A stretch of DNA of 64,000 nt from Sipunculus nudus. Its lineage: Eukaryota; Annelida; Sipuncula; Golfingiida; Sipunculidae. The number at the start of each line of letters is the position of its first letter. The stretch's first letter is position 1. The notes beneath the pieces were generated by a model. The model worked only from the letters and a program-made list of their open reading frames with translations. It was not told where the DNA came from and did no database searches. The position numbers were made by a program, and so were the translations under genes. This document shows positions 53,041 through 64,000 of this stretch, piece after piece. Where the stretch lies: positions 58,659,676-58,723,675 of the forward strand of contig CM049316.1 of the NCBI GenBank assembly GCA_026874595.1, given 5' to 3'.

Positions 53041-53802
53041 ACTTATATTTGGCGTATAATGCGCTGTTGCTGTGCTCTTATAAAGATGAAGTTTAAATGA
53101 TACAAATTTGTGCATATAGAGCCAAAGAACCTTCAAAATGTATTCTGTGCTTCCTGCACTGTGAGTCACTGTGTTTTAGCCTGGGTTGGCTGGCCAAGGG
53201 GGGTATTTGGTACACAATTCTGATATTAAGGTAAAAACTGGCCGTCCTGAGAGGGACCACAATGTCAAATGAAATAAATATATTAAAGGTCCTAGCTTGT
53301 ACACTGCAAATATGGAAATGGCTCCACACATACATTTATGTTTCTACAAAAGTATGAAACTACATGGTTTGTGTATACCTTGCAAATGTACCATAAGTAT
53401 CATCAAGTGAAGACATTCACATGTCACTAGATTGGAGCATGTGGTAGCACTAAAAATAACATATAAAACAGCATATAAAAGGTCAGACCAAGGACTTTGG
53501 ATGTTGAATGACTACTTAATGATTAGAGTCATTAACCTTCTGTCTTGGCATACCACCAGAGTACTTTTATTCTACTGCATTCAGTAAACTACTACATCAT
53601 ATAAACATCATATATTACACTCCAGCCTGTTTGACAAGAATTGTCACAAGTGATACTTATTTTATATAAGCTTTAGGATTAAACCTATGATGAGTTCATC
53701 ATAGGAGAATGTACTATTATGAGTCCTTCCATTAGGAATGGTTACACATTTGATAAATATGTATGAACATGCATATTATAGTTGATTAAGTTATTAATCT
53801 TT
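53041..53802. other. Spacer, no feature recognised
   Basis: The minus frames at 52966-53169 and 53093-53335 have no support. Nothing else recognisable. Confidence 0.4.
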
Positions 53803-54245
53803 TTTCCCCTGCTTCCTCGGAATAGGGGACATTGATTTGGGTGTGTCTGTATATCTCTGTCCGTCTGTCTGACCATCTGTCAGGTTTTCGTTTCAATGCT
53901 ATAACTTGCCTAAATATTATCCAGTTTCTTTCAAATTTGGTCAGTGATTGCTCTTATCCATACCTTGGTTGAGATTGGTTTTTATGTGTCTGTCTGAAAA
54001 TTTATTATCACCAGCTCTAAAACGAACAAAAATTTTCCCTTTTGTTCTCAATTCACAACAAAAGTAATGACATGTGGAGACATCTTCAGGGGACAAGGAA
54101 AACTTAAACACAGGCATTATGACATGTGGAGACATCTTCAGGGGAAAATAAAAACTAAAACATATTGAGAAGGCAAGCATGAAGATCACAGGAAGCTAAG
54201 ATAAGGAGGCAGAAGTGGGGGACATAAGTTTCACAAATTTACTTG
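53803..54245 (+). mobile_element. Hairpin-ended repeat with GTCC microsatellite
   Basis: CCCCTGCTTCCTCGGAATAG and GGGGACATT at the left pair with GCAGAAGTGGGGGACATAAG at the right, ending ACTTGTTT. GTCCGTCTGTCTGACC follows the left end. Same architecture as the HINE-like elements but different ends. Contains the 51-bp duplication at 54068-54165. Confidence 0.5.
54068..54165 (+). repeat. 51-bp tandem duplication
   Basis: ATGACATGTGGAGACATCTT then CAGGGGA occurs at 54068 and again at 54119. Confidence 0.85.
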
Positions 54246-56150
54246 TTTAAGAATATATTTTAGGTATATCTATGAAAATGCACTTTGCCGAAAAGGTCTG
54301 TAATGAACATCTGAACACTTAGGAATCTGCAGTCTATGCAAGGAATTTGAGCACAAATATTCATCAACTGCAATATTGCCAGTTACTTAGTCGTATGAGA
54401 AATCTTATTTAAGCTAACAGACATATAGAAATAGTAAAGAATGAATAAATTTTGCAGTGCTTTGTAGTGCAGCACAGTGTGGATTCCAGTGCTTTGCAGT
54501 ATAGTGCAGTGTACTGGCAGTGCTTTGTAGTAACAGTACAGCACAGGACAGAGTTCTGTGTTGCCAAACCTGAAATGTGTCTCTGAAGCTCAGGCAAACA
54601 TGTTCCAAATTTCACTACATTATCATGTAACACACATGTATATAAAACTTTTATTTATATAGATTTTGCATAAATTTTTTGAACCCAAAAGTTATTTTTC
54701 CAACAAAAAAAAACATGAGATATTGTGATTTGTTAAGAAGCCATTGGCACATCCAGGAACACTGTCAACTTGGCAGTGATATCAGCCACAGGGTATCCTG
54801 TGTGACTAAAAATTCTGTATTTCATCAAAAGCTTAGAATTTCTGCCACTGTCAGCCCAATATTTTCAGGCAAGAATAAAAACATTTATTGCTAATTTTAA
54901 GTAATTTCTAAACTTTCTATCACACTTTGCAAGAGTCAATCATATCAGGGCCTAGTCTCTGTTCTGGATCCAGTGTACCCTGGAAAAAACAAACCCACGT
55001 GTTAATATGTTTACCTAACCTGAACACGCATGGTTTATTGTCAGTACACAAATCATAAGTTTGCTGTATATATGTTTGTGGAGCTGTACCAGCACAATGT
55101 TAGTCTTGTCTGACAACAGGATTTATGCCCCTCTCACATGGCAAATGTTAACCAATTTGGAGATGGTTTCAGAACAGCTTGTGCATTCCCTCAGTTGTTT
55201 ATAACTGTTTCTGACTATGTGAAATAAAAAAGAATAAAATCTCAACAGAAGGTATATTTTCATAATGTTAATTAATTTGTGTAACCAAAATTGTTTTGTA
55301 TTTGCTCATGTGAACACTCCCAAACAATGTTGATACATATGGAAAAAAAAGAACCAATGCATTCTTTCATGTTGTTCTATATATATATATATATATTTAA
55401 TGTCTACATTTTCCGTTGGTGGTGCAAAACTTAGTAGTTAGACCCAGGCACCAGGTGGAAGCTATATTTTAAGTGCTGCAACACTGTATAGTTACACTGT
55501 GAGGACGCAAAATGTTTTGGAACCATTTTGATGTATCCACAGTAACATCAGCCAAAATGTTACAAAACTGTTTTATGTTAAAGGCACATCATACGAAACC
55601 TGTTATGCAATGGTTTATATATGCTGCTCCAACACCCCTGACCACCTTAATTTTGCACGATATTTCTTTCAAATTTATTTTGTTGGCAAACACAAAGCAG
55701 CTGTTATCACAGGAGGCAACGTGGCAATTTATGATGATTTAAATAAATATCAAATATAAAATATTTACTAGCAACACTTAAACGATATTGGCCTGTCTTG
55801 AAAGAGCTGCAAAAAAGATGGCTTCATTTCAAGGTGGCCATTATCTGTTTATAAATGTTATGTAGGACGGATGTATATGTGTGATGTAACGTAAGTGTGA
55901 TGTACAAATACCATTGTGACATCATCTTCATTAAATAATTGAACATTAATTAAAAATTGAATCCAAACATTGGAGAGTATTAATTTGCCAACAGATAATC
56001 ACCACATCTGTATGATTTGCCTCTGAGGTAAGTTTTAGTGCATTCTACTAAAATTATCGTTAAAAAACAGGTTGACAGGGATAGTGGAAGTTATTGTAGT
56101 AGGTATCATAAAATATAAAAAATTTGAGAGTAAACAGTAATTTTTAGCTC
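54246..56150. other. Spacer with a small CAG/GTG repeat
   Basis: Three units of about 32 bp built on CAGTGCTTTG(T/C)AGTA lie at 54454-54545; the motif resembles MITE family B. The 76-codon frame at 55512-55742 and the 71-codon frame at 54679-54894 show no family or splice context. Confidence 0.45.
54454..54545. repeat. About 32-bp CAGTGCTTTG repeat, three units
   Basis: GCAGTGCTTTGTAGTGCAGC, CCAGTGCTTTGCAGTATAG and GCAGTGCTTTGTAGTAACAG in tandem. The overlapping minus frames of 64 and 74 codons are products of the repeat. Confidence 0.75.
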
Positions 56151-56559
56151 GGCTGACAGTAAATCATCTTAGCTTTAGTGATGGTCCTTTGTCTGTCTGG
56201 CTGGACCTCCAGCCAGATGTCCGTTAACAGGCCACATTTTGAAAATGGTTGGATCGACAAATCTGGAATTCCATATAGAGCAAGATGTTCCTTAATTCTC
56301 CTACCAAACCCAAAACTTGGTCACTGTGACTCCGTTCCTACGAGAGTTTAAGGAAAAACCACATGCATTTTGAAATAAGAGAAAGGGAATAATACATGCA
56401 TAATAATATTACCGGATATGCCAAATGGCTTTTTTATTAGAATTTAAATTTTCAAGTGCAACAAATTTCAAAATCTGTGGCCACGTTTTTTGTGTGCGAG
56501 AATTTGAGAAATTTCTCCCAAAGATTCAGCTGAGCACCATGACCCATTGGTCCCTTGTT
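56151..56559 (+). mobile_element. HINE-like element, 0.4-kb internally deleted copy
   Basis: The left end TTTTTAGCTCGGCTGACAGTA...TAGCTTTAG and the right end TTCAGCTGAGC, GACCCATTGGTC, CCTTGTT are both present. The interior is only the proximal 200 bp plus a short 3' piece. It shows the minimal set of ends. Confidence 0.65.
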
Positions 56560-57235
56560 AAGTTGGTTGCACTCTATACTTCAAATGTAGAACCTGATAT
56601 ACTCTTGATTGGTATCAACGTCAATTGATTTTGATGTGTCAGCAAAACTCTGGTTGATGTGGGCTATTGTGGTTTACAATGAAGTTGTGTACTGGATATC
56701 AATAAAACACTGGCGCAAGAGTGAAATTTCTAGTACGAGCATGTACCCGCATCATAGTAAAGGGAAGAAGGAAACATCTGCATGCCAGGCACCCAAATAA
56801 ATGCGTTGTCTGGCTCACAAACCACAATAGTGCTAAAGTATCCCACATTTTTCTTTAAGATGTGGGTGGACCCTCACCTACACTGGGTCAGTTTCATATA
56901 ATGCTATACTGGCAGCACTGTGGGTGGCATTACACCAACAAAGTCATTAAGGTTTGATATAACCTTACTCCTTTTTCAAAAAACCATGACTGCATATTTG
57001 GTGATATTTTTTGTATACATGTATATTGTATAAATAATTCTAGTTCAAAGATAGTAAGAGGTATTTTGCTGATTGTCTGAGTGAAAAATAATTTCCCTAA
57101 CACTGAATTAATAAGTCAAGTTTAATTAAAATAAGAAAAAACAATCTAAATTTTTGCAACATTTTTGATCCCTCTACATGTGAGCAGTCTCAGATTATTG
57201 TCAGCTGGATATAAATATTATTATACATGATTAAG

Positions 57236-57280
<45 letters not shown>

Positions 57281-57283
57281 ACA
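56560..57283. other. Spacer with (TA)n
   Basis: TA run at 57238-57278 directly against the next element's left end. No coding support. Confidence 0.5.
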
Positions 57284-58410
57284 TTTTTAGCTGAGCTGAC
57301 TATAAGTCATCTGAGCTATAGTGATGGTCCTTTGTCCGTTGTCTGTCCGGGCGTTCGTCAGTTCATTAACAGGGCATGTTTTGAAACCACTGGACCTACA
57401 AATCAAAAATTCATCGTACAGTTAGATGTACCCAAAATCTCCTACCATTCAAAAAATTGGGTCACCACGACTTTTTATATTAAGGAAAAACCTCAGTTTT
57501 CCATTTAAAACCCATTGTTACACTTCAAGAATGCCTAATATGTAAACCACTGATCTGTTTTTGATCATATTTGGTATAAATATTCCTCTATATATTTCCT
57601 ATATACCTACCAGAAATAAGGTCAGTATTGTGAAATTTCTTGAAGTTATGAGCCGGAGATAATGCACTTTGTAAAAACTCAGAAAAGATATTTACCAGTA
57701 CTCATTTAACATGAGAATTATTGTAGCTGGAGACTTTTTCAGAGATATAACTTTATTTAATTAAGGTTCAAATATATACCCAAAATTACATCTGAATTTG
57801 CTAATTTTACAATTTATAAGCATATATATAAAATTAGTACCTTAAATTTTGCCCAACTGTCACCACGGCATGTTTTTTTCCTGTAAGTACTTCTATTTTA
57901 TTTTCACAGCATGTACACAAAAGGATTTAATCTGTTGCAATCTGAAATTTGAAAATAAAAGCTCCAAAATAAGGCTAGCTATTTATTTTCCGGCTCTTAT
58001 TGTATTAATAAGTTTCATTGTCAATCAGCCCACTTTGGTCACTGGAGATCATTCAGTGCAGCTCTTTCTACTTACCTAAACTGTTATGGGTCACTGGAGG
58101 AACAGGGGTCACAGTTATTTTCAAATCCCCCCCCCCCCAAACAAAACCACCACCACCAAGTTTAATGCAAAAATTGTTATTGTCAGAAATATATTTCCTT
58201 AATTGTAAAGCTGTTTCCACTCCATTGTTCAAATTTGTTCTAAATCAAGGAGTATTCTATAATGTCATGTTGTGGTAATGTAACATTATTAAAGAAATCA
58301 ATTTCCTTTTAAATAATTTTAACAAATTGAAACATAATTAAACCTATTAGGAAGCATAATTTGAAAATATATTAGCCAAATTATGGCTAAATAAAGGTGC
58401 AATTTTAAAG
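57284..58410 (+). mobile_element. HINE-like element, 3'-truncated copy
   Basis: Left end TTTTTAGCTGAGCTGACTATA...CTGAGCTATAG and GTCCGTTGTCTGTCC. The interior follows the 28507/60950 family, then the 45270 subfamily (TTTCCTTTTAAATAATTTT...GGCTAAATAAAGGTGCAA). No CAGCTGAGC/CCATGGG right end was found. Confidence 0.6.
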
Positions 58411-59347
58411 TAATTCCTGCTAAGAAAGGCTTTTGTAACTGCTTTGTGATGATAAATTTGCTTGTTAGTTAACACAGAACATGCACCCATGTTGACAAAA
58501 AAAAATATTAAACTGAAGATATTTGTTTGCATAACGTGCAGAAATTGATTGGTTAAAACTCTACTGTTGTAGTGATATTCACTTCCTTAGTGTTGTCTTG
58601 TTACAAGTTTATTGTTCAAGTATCAAATATGCCGCATAAGGAAACATTCTGGGATATGTGCTGTGATATCAATTATGATGTATCATAAAGTTCATGAAGA
58701 ATTTCCTGTTTGTGTTATGTGTACCACAAGATTGCCAGCCTATAAGACAAAAGCTGTCTATTAAATTTTACTGGAGGGATGAATTTTTTATGTTTCTTGA
58801 AATTTTTTTTACCACATGTATTCCAGAAGTAGCCTGGTAACTGACTTTGATGTTTTAAAATTTTTCTGTATATTCTCAGTGGTTAAGTTTGCCAAAATTT
58901 AGATAACATTTTAACCATATACACTTATGATCAGATTCCATGAAACATTATATAAAAAGAAGTAAACAATATAAAAAAAAGTGTATTTAATTAAATCAAT
59001 GTTGTTCATGTCAGTATCATCCTCCCAGTATGATTATCAGAACCTTATCTATAAGGTGATAGCAAGGTTAAAGAGGTCAGGTAATGAATTTGTGGAAACT
59101 GAGCAAACTGCAGGGGTGGTAAATTGTTAATACCATGCTTTGGTCCATTGAATTATTTATATATGGAAAATTGGTAGTTTTATTCAGATTATTCTATGAA
59201 GCAGTTTGTTGATTAATAAAAACTAGATTAACTAATTGATAGTAAAAATATGAAGTTCAGTTTATATTAATACATCATTGTTTGACCTCATCCAGTCAAA
59301 TAGTTTGCTGTTACTAAGTTTTCAGCATGAATTGCCATGTTTGAGGG
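58411..59347. other. Spacer, no feature recognised
   Basis: AT-rich; no repeat, gene or structure recognised. Confidence 0.4.
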
Positions 59348-59700
59348 TGGAGTGTGGCGGCATTAAGGTTAAGGGCTTTGGACTTGTGACCGCAAGGTGT
59401 GGGTTCAGGTCCCGTTCTGACTGCCATCTGTGCTGAGACCCCTATGCAAAGTCTTAACCACAAGGGTGCGCTCTCTAGACCCAGAAGTGAATTGGTACTG
59501 GTCATGGGAGGAAGGCAATTGTAGTATGAATAACCTTCTAGCATCTGATATGGCAGCTTGGGTTGTATGTTCCCTAGGGAGCAGAGAGAAGCTACAAGAA
59601 TGAACAGCCTGAAAGACCAGGAAGGCAAAGTGTAAAGTAGGATGAGACTGACATCATCGGTGATATCAGACTATAAACCCCAACCTTTACCTTTATGTTT
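59348..59700 (+). mobile_element. tRNA-derived SINE, copy 2
   Basis: Box-B-like GGTTCAGGTCC at 59402-59412 follows GACTTGTGACCGCAAGGTGT. The body shares with copy 1 GCAAAGTCTTAACCA, AATAACCTTCTAGC and GACATCATCGGTGATATCAG, in order. Contains an extra CTAGGGAGCAGAGAGAAGC absent from copy 1. Confidence 0.75.
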
Positions 59701-60949
59701 GTGCGCCCCTAACCAGATGACAAGCATGTCAGGAGACTATTGGTTTATTTCTCATAATTTAGATTAAGTTAATTTGACTTGATAAAGTACAGACTGAGAC
59801 ATTTTTTTCATTCAGTAAATCAGGATACCTCTTTCCATCTATGATTTAGACTGGCCCAGTTGGTATGTTTCACTGTCACAAAATACATTGCAGCAACTCA
59901 AACTGTGGCATGGGTGCAGGTTCTGCCATCTGGCAGCCCATTTTATAACTAATGTAAGTTTTAACCATTAGATTAGCAGCTGGTAAACTGAAACTGAGGC
60001 AGGTAGACAGTGCCACCTGTTGCTGCCTGACTGACCAGAGGGTGTTTTCCTGTAATATCATTAGATTTTGAAGTCTCTCAAAGAATTTCACTGATCACAT
60101 ATTTGTTGGATTGCCAGCTGGACAGCTAATGCCATCACCTTATCAAAGATAAATCTGAAGTGTAAAGTACCAGTGTACCAGGTCCCTCTGATGCTCATGT
60201 CAAGGATTTACACCATTAAGTTGATAGACTGATTGAGTTAACACAGGAGTTTCTGCCTCAGGTAGGGGAGTCAAGTAGGGGAGTAACAGTGCATCCAAAA
60301 ATTGATTATCTGATGCATTGTTTTGCAACACCTTGATTAAAATTTAATTTGTTTTAAAACTTCGAATCGATTTGTTTCAATCGTTAATTTTTTGCATGTA
60401 CCAACCTGAAGCCTGCACTGAAAGCTGTCAAGTTTTATGGAGCATGCCATAATGTCCAGGTTATTTCTTGAGTATGATCCTTAGATCTAGTTGCACTCTT
60501 AAAGAAAACAAAATGGTGGTGATAAACCGAGGGAGAGCTAAATTATTCCTTTATTTGCCAAAATTAACCAACATCTGTTGTGGTTAAATTGTTGTTTTTG
60601 TTTTAAAAGAAAGTATGAAATTTACTACTTAAATAATAATTTAATCAAGAATTGAATCAAAAGTGAAAAAGCAATAACTGAATCGATTCTTGGGCCTCAT
60701 AGTAACCAAGCCTACTTTCAAGGTGTGGAATCATGTTTTATTTTACACTTTCTAGTCAGTCCTGCCAAATTACTCTTTTTCATGAGAGTCACTCTTTTTT
60801 TTTTGGAGGATTTCCTGAAAATGACTCTAATTACTCTTTTTTCACTCTATTTTCAGCAGCACTCTTTTTTTCCAGTGAAATAATTCTGATATACACTATT
60901 TTTCTCCTGTTTTAACAGTCTAGTTGAACAAGAATTGGACATGTCTCAA
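59701..60949. other. Spacer with inverted hAT-type remnant
   Basis: 60281-60710 contains GTAACAGTGCATCC, TTGCAACACCTTGATTAAAA, AAGTATGAAATTTACTACTT and GAATCGATTCTTGGGCCTC, an inverted and larger version of the remnant at 37590-37815. An ACTCTTTTT-rich low-complexity patch lies at 60770-60875. No gene. Confidence 0.4.
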
Positions 60950-63586
60950 TTTTTAGCTCAGCTGACTATAAGTCATCTGAGCTATAGTCGTGGTCCATTG
61001 TCCATCGTCCGTCCGTCTGTCCGGATGTCCGTCCGTAAGACTGGCACGTTTCGACACCGTTGGACCTATGAATCTGAAATTTGGCATACAGTTAGATGTC
61101 CCCAAAATCTCCTACCATGCCGAAAATTGGGTCAATAGGACTTTGTTCCTTCGAGATATTAAGGAAAAACCTCAATTTTTTATTAGAAATCTATTTTCAC
61201 ACTTCAGGACGGCCTAATATCAAAACCACTCATCTGGTTTTCTTCATATTTACCATAAATATTCCTCTATATAGTTCCTATGTACATGCCAGATATTAAG
61301 TCAGTATTTTATAATTTAAAAAGTTATGGGCCCAAACATAATGGACTTTGTAAAAAAATCAGGAAAGATATTTGATCACTAAACACAAAACATGTTAAAG
61401 CTATGGACTTTTTTTCCAGTAATATAACTTTAATTAATCAAAATTAAATTGTATACCCAAAATTAGATCAAAATCTTTTAAATTTTTTGAAATATTAACA
61501 AAAATAAAAAAATGGTACCTTAAATTTTGCCCAACTTTGAGCTTGGCACGTTTTTTTCCTGTAAGTACTGTGGATTTAATTTTCACAGCATGATTTTGTT
61601 AGCATTTTATCTGTTAACACCAAAAATTTGAAACTAGTTGATCAAAAACTGTAGATTTTATTAAAGTTTTCAAGCACTATGTAACATCTTGTTTACATCA
61701 AGCTAGTGTTATGCAGTTTGCAAGAGCTCAGCTCCCCAGCTTCAGCTGTCAGTTCCTAAAATTTGACATACAATTAGATGTCTCCAAAATCCCCTACCAT
61801 GCCAAGAATTTGGTCACTAGGACTTAATACCTTCGAGATATTAATGAAAAACTTCATTTTTCCATTAAAAACCCATTGTTACACTTCAAGACTGCCTAAT
61901 ATCAAAACTACTGATCTGACTTTAATCATATATAATATACAAATTTTCTATACAGTCTCTATGCACATGCCAGAAATGATGTCAGTATTGTGTAATTGTT
62001 TTAAGTTATGGGCCCAAACATAATGCACTTTGTGAAAAATCAAGAAATATATTTACTCCCTAAACAAGAGGATTGCTGAAGGTAGAGAGTTTTTGTCAGG
62101 GATGTAACATTATTTAATCAAGATTCAATTGAAACCCAAAATTAGTTCTGAATTTTCAAATTTTATAAGTTATTAGTATAAATATAAAATTAGTACCTTA
62201 ATTTTTGCCCAAATTTGACCAGGGCACGTTTGATTCCTGTGAGCACTGTTGATATAATTTTCATATCATGCATACATAAGGATTTCAGCTTTTTAGTTTA
62301 GAAAGCTGAAAGAAATTGGCCAAAAATTTGTTGCTTTTATTAATGTTTTTATGAGACCATGTCAGACCTTAGCTCTCCCCAGCCCCACTTGAGTAACCTG
62401 TATGTTGACCTTGTTGACCTTTCAACAGATTATGCATGCTTGACGCGAGGCATACACTGGGGCAGCCAGGCAGCTTATGACCAGCCACAGTTGTTCCAGG
62501 TGTCCAACCCGACTCATCTAGTAGTTTTAACTAACAACATAACAATAAAGAATAAATTAATAAATTTTTATTGGTTTTTAATAACACATTAAAGAAAAAT
62601 AGAAAAAGAATTTGTTAGTTGATAATAACAGGAAATTAACTTGAAGTTACTGATGATATAAGAATCTTGTATCGATTGATAGACTTTCACGTATTCCAAA
62701 TAACACCATGCAGTTAGTTACCTATGGTATTTTTTAGTTCAATTTTAATGATAAAAAAATAAATCATATTATTCATTACTAATCATTAGGGATCATATGA
62801 AGGAAATTAATGATAAAGATGCAGTTGATAATATTAATCTAGATTCCTGCTGTGTGTAGTGTGTACATTGATGTGAAATTAGTCCAAAATGAATATATTA
62901 CATTTATTTTTTTTTATTATGAATAAAAGCCATTAAACCAGGTACTTATGATCATTATTTAAATGTATGAATTTTCTATATTCTGGATTCTCAACATCAT
63001 TGTTCGGTGAAAACTGAATAAATACCAGACATGGTGCGAATACTTTGCAAATGTATTTGAATACAAATATGAATATGTACTCCATTATAAAATTTCTTGC
63101 ATAAGAATGGGAATTCAGGTAAAAATGAAAGTATATGAATACCAGTGCAAATACTTTCAAAATGTATTAATGAATGCATTCATGAATGTATTCTTTGATA
63201 TTTATTTTAATAATCATTTCAGTTGTATTTTATTTAAAAAATTATATGATTCTCTTATTATTTTTAATAAATATTATATTTGGGACAATTTGTAATTATT
63301 TTTAATAAATAGTTAAACTCTTATATTATATGTTCTGCTTATAAGTTATATGGCCATGTCAAAATTTGTGTGACAGTAGCACTCCATTTGTTGATAAAAT
63401 AAATGAAATCAATCCTCTTCCCTGTCTCCAAAGATACTATCAAAATCATACATAAGCTAAACACCCACAACTCATAATACAGCTTATATTTATTTCCACA
63501 CAAAACAAGCATGTGCCTCATTTTTAAATCATATTTTTTTATCATATATAACAGCTGAGCGAAGTGACCCATGGGTCCCTTGTTTT
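60950..63586 (+). mobile_element. HINE-like element, 2.64-kb copy 2 of near-identical pair
   Basis: Complete ends (TTTTTAGCTCAGCTGACTAT ... CAGCTGAGC, GACCCATGGGTCCCTTGTT). It is collinear with 30969-33610 over the full length and in the same orientation. The microsatellite is shorter (61002-61036). Differences are scattered substitutions and 1-10-bp indels. Its 3' palindrome is intact, whereas copy 1 has one mismatch. Confidence 0.75.
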
Positions 63587-64000
63587 AACATGGAAATACT
63601 GCATGAAAAAAGAATATGTAAATGATCTTGAAAAAAAAATTTACACTGTGACACAGCTACTGATGCAGAAAATGAAGGTATATCTAAGTGATGGGATGTT
63701 TGCATGTTGTATTACATCTGTTTCGTAAATTGATAGTTTGGAATGGGTGCTGATGGCAGGCCTTTATTTATGATCCTCAGTGCTCATCCAGGGTATTTTG
63801 TGAAACACTCTCAATGGAACAAAAAATGTAATATATAGCTCTTAGAAATATCTGAGAGGATAAATCATAAAGTCAAGGTCATGGGACAAGTCAAAACAGA
63901 AGGCCAGAAAAAAATATTAGGTAAGGAAAATTCAAAGGCAAAGAAAATGAATGTGAGTGAAATGGTTGTTTGAGAAGGAATGATGCGGAGAAGGTCAAGG
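63587..64000. other. Spacer, no feature recognised
   Basis: AT-rich to the end of the window. An AAGTCAAGGTCATGG motif lies at 63872; nothing else. Confidence 0.4.

Overview
This is AT-rich, repeat-dense eukaryotic nuclear DNA with no recognisable long coding region; the longest open frames (about 130-155 codons) run across repeat junctions. The organism is most likely a lophotrochozoan, probably a bivalve or other mollusc. That rests on recalled family resemblance, not a search: many elements begin with a terminal hairpin followed by GTCC/GTCT-rich microsatellite and carry internal tandem cores, as bivalve 'pearl'-like and Helitron/Helentron-type elements do. There is no operon structure, CRISPR array or prokaryotic gene.

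Layout. 1-2.8 kb: a CpG-containing, probably bidirectional promoter (2529-2780, three CCAAT boxes and an octamer). On its left is a minus-strand first coding exon (24 hydrophobic residues, then AAA|GTAAGT). On its right is a plus-strand leader exon ending ACG|GTAAGC. 2.8-8.7 kb: intron-like DNA with a tRNA-derived SINE, three copies of a TTAA-flanked MITE, a second small MITE family and one weak candidate coding exon. 8.7-12.2 kb: a Helentron/HINE-like element with a 336-bp tandem core, itself split by a Helitron-like element. 12.4-13.9 kb: a 44-bp minisatellite. 14.4-19.3 kb: dispersed repeats, a hAT-like element and a run of candidate small exons in compatible phases, with a Helitron-like element inside one proposed intron.

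19.3-41 kb: mostly unassigned intergenic or intronic DNA with pogo-like and hAT-like MITEs, three HINE-like copies (28.5, 31.0 and, nearly identical to the second, 61.0 kb), a foldback MITE and a 35-bp minisatellite with a 178-bp higher-order period. 41.1-45.3 kb: a three-level nest. A dispersed repeat is split at TA by an element with 22-bp perfect terminal inverted repeats, which is split by a Helitron with classical A|TC...CTAG|T ends. The Helitron core is an array of nuclear-receptor-like AGGTCA direct repeats. 45.3-50 kb: another HINE-like copy and a 1.85-kb TA-flanked element with 25-bp perfect inverted repeats. 50.4-50.7 kb: a weak second candidate gene start. The rest is MITEs, tandem repeats, HINE-like copies and a second SINE.

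The most unusual sequence signals are a perfect 12-bp palindrome, GGTGGCGCCACC, shared by otherwise different element families, and the DR1 array inside the Helitron. Gene calls are splice-site and reading-frame arguments only; I recognised no protein family, so no gene symbols are given.
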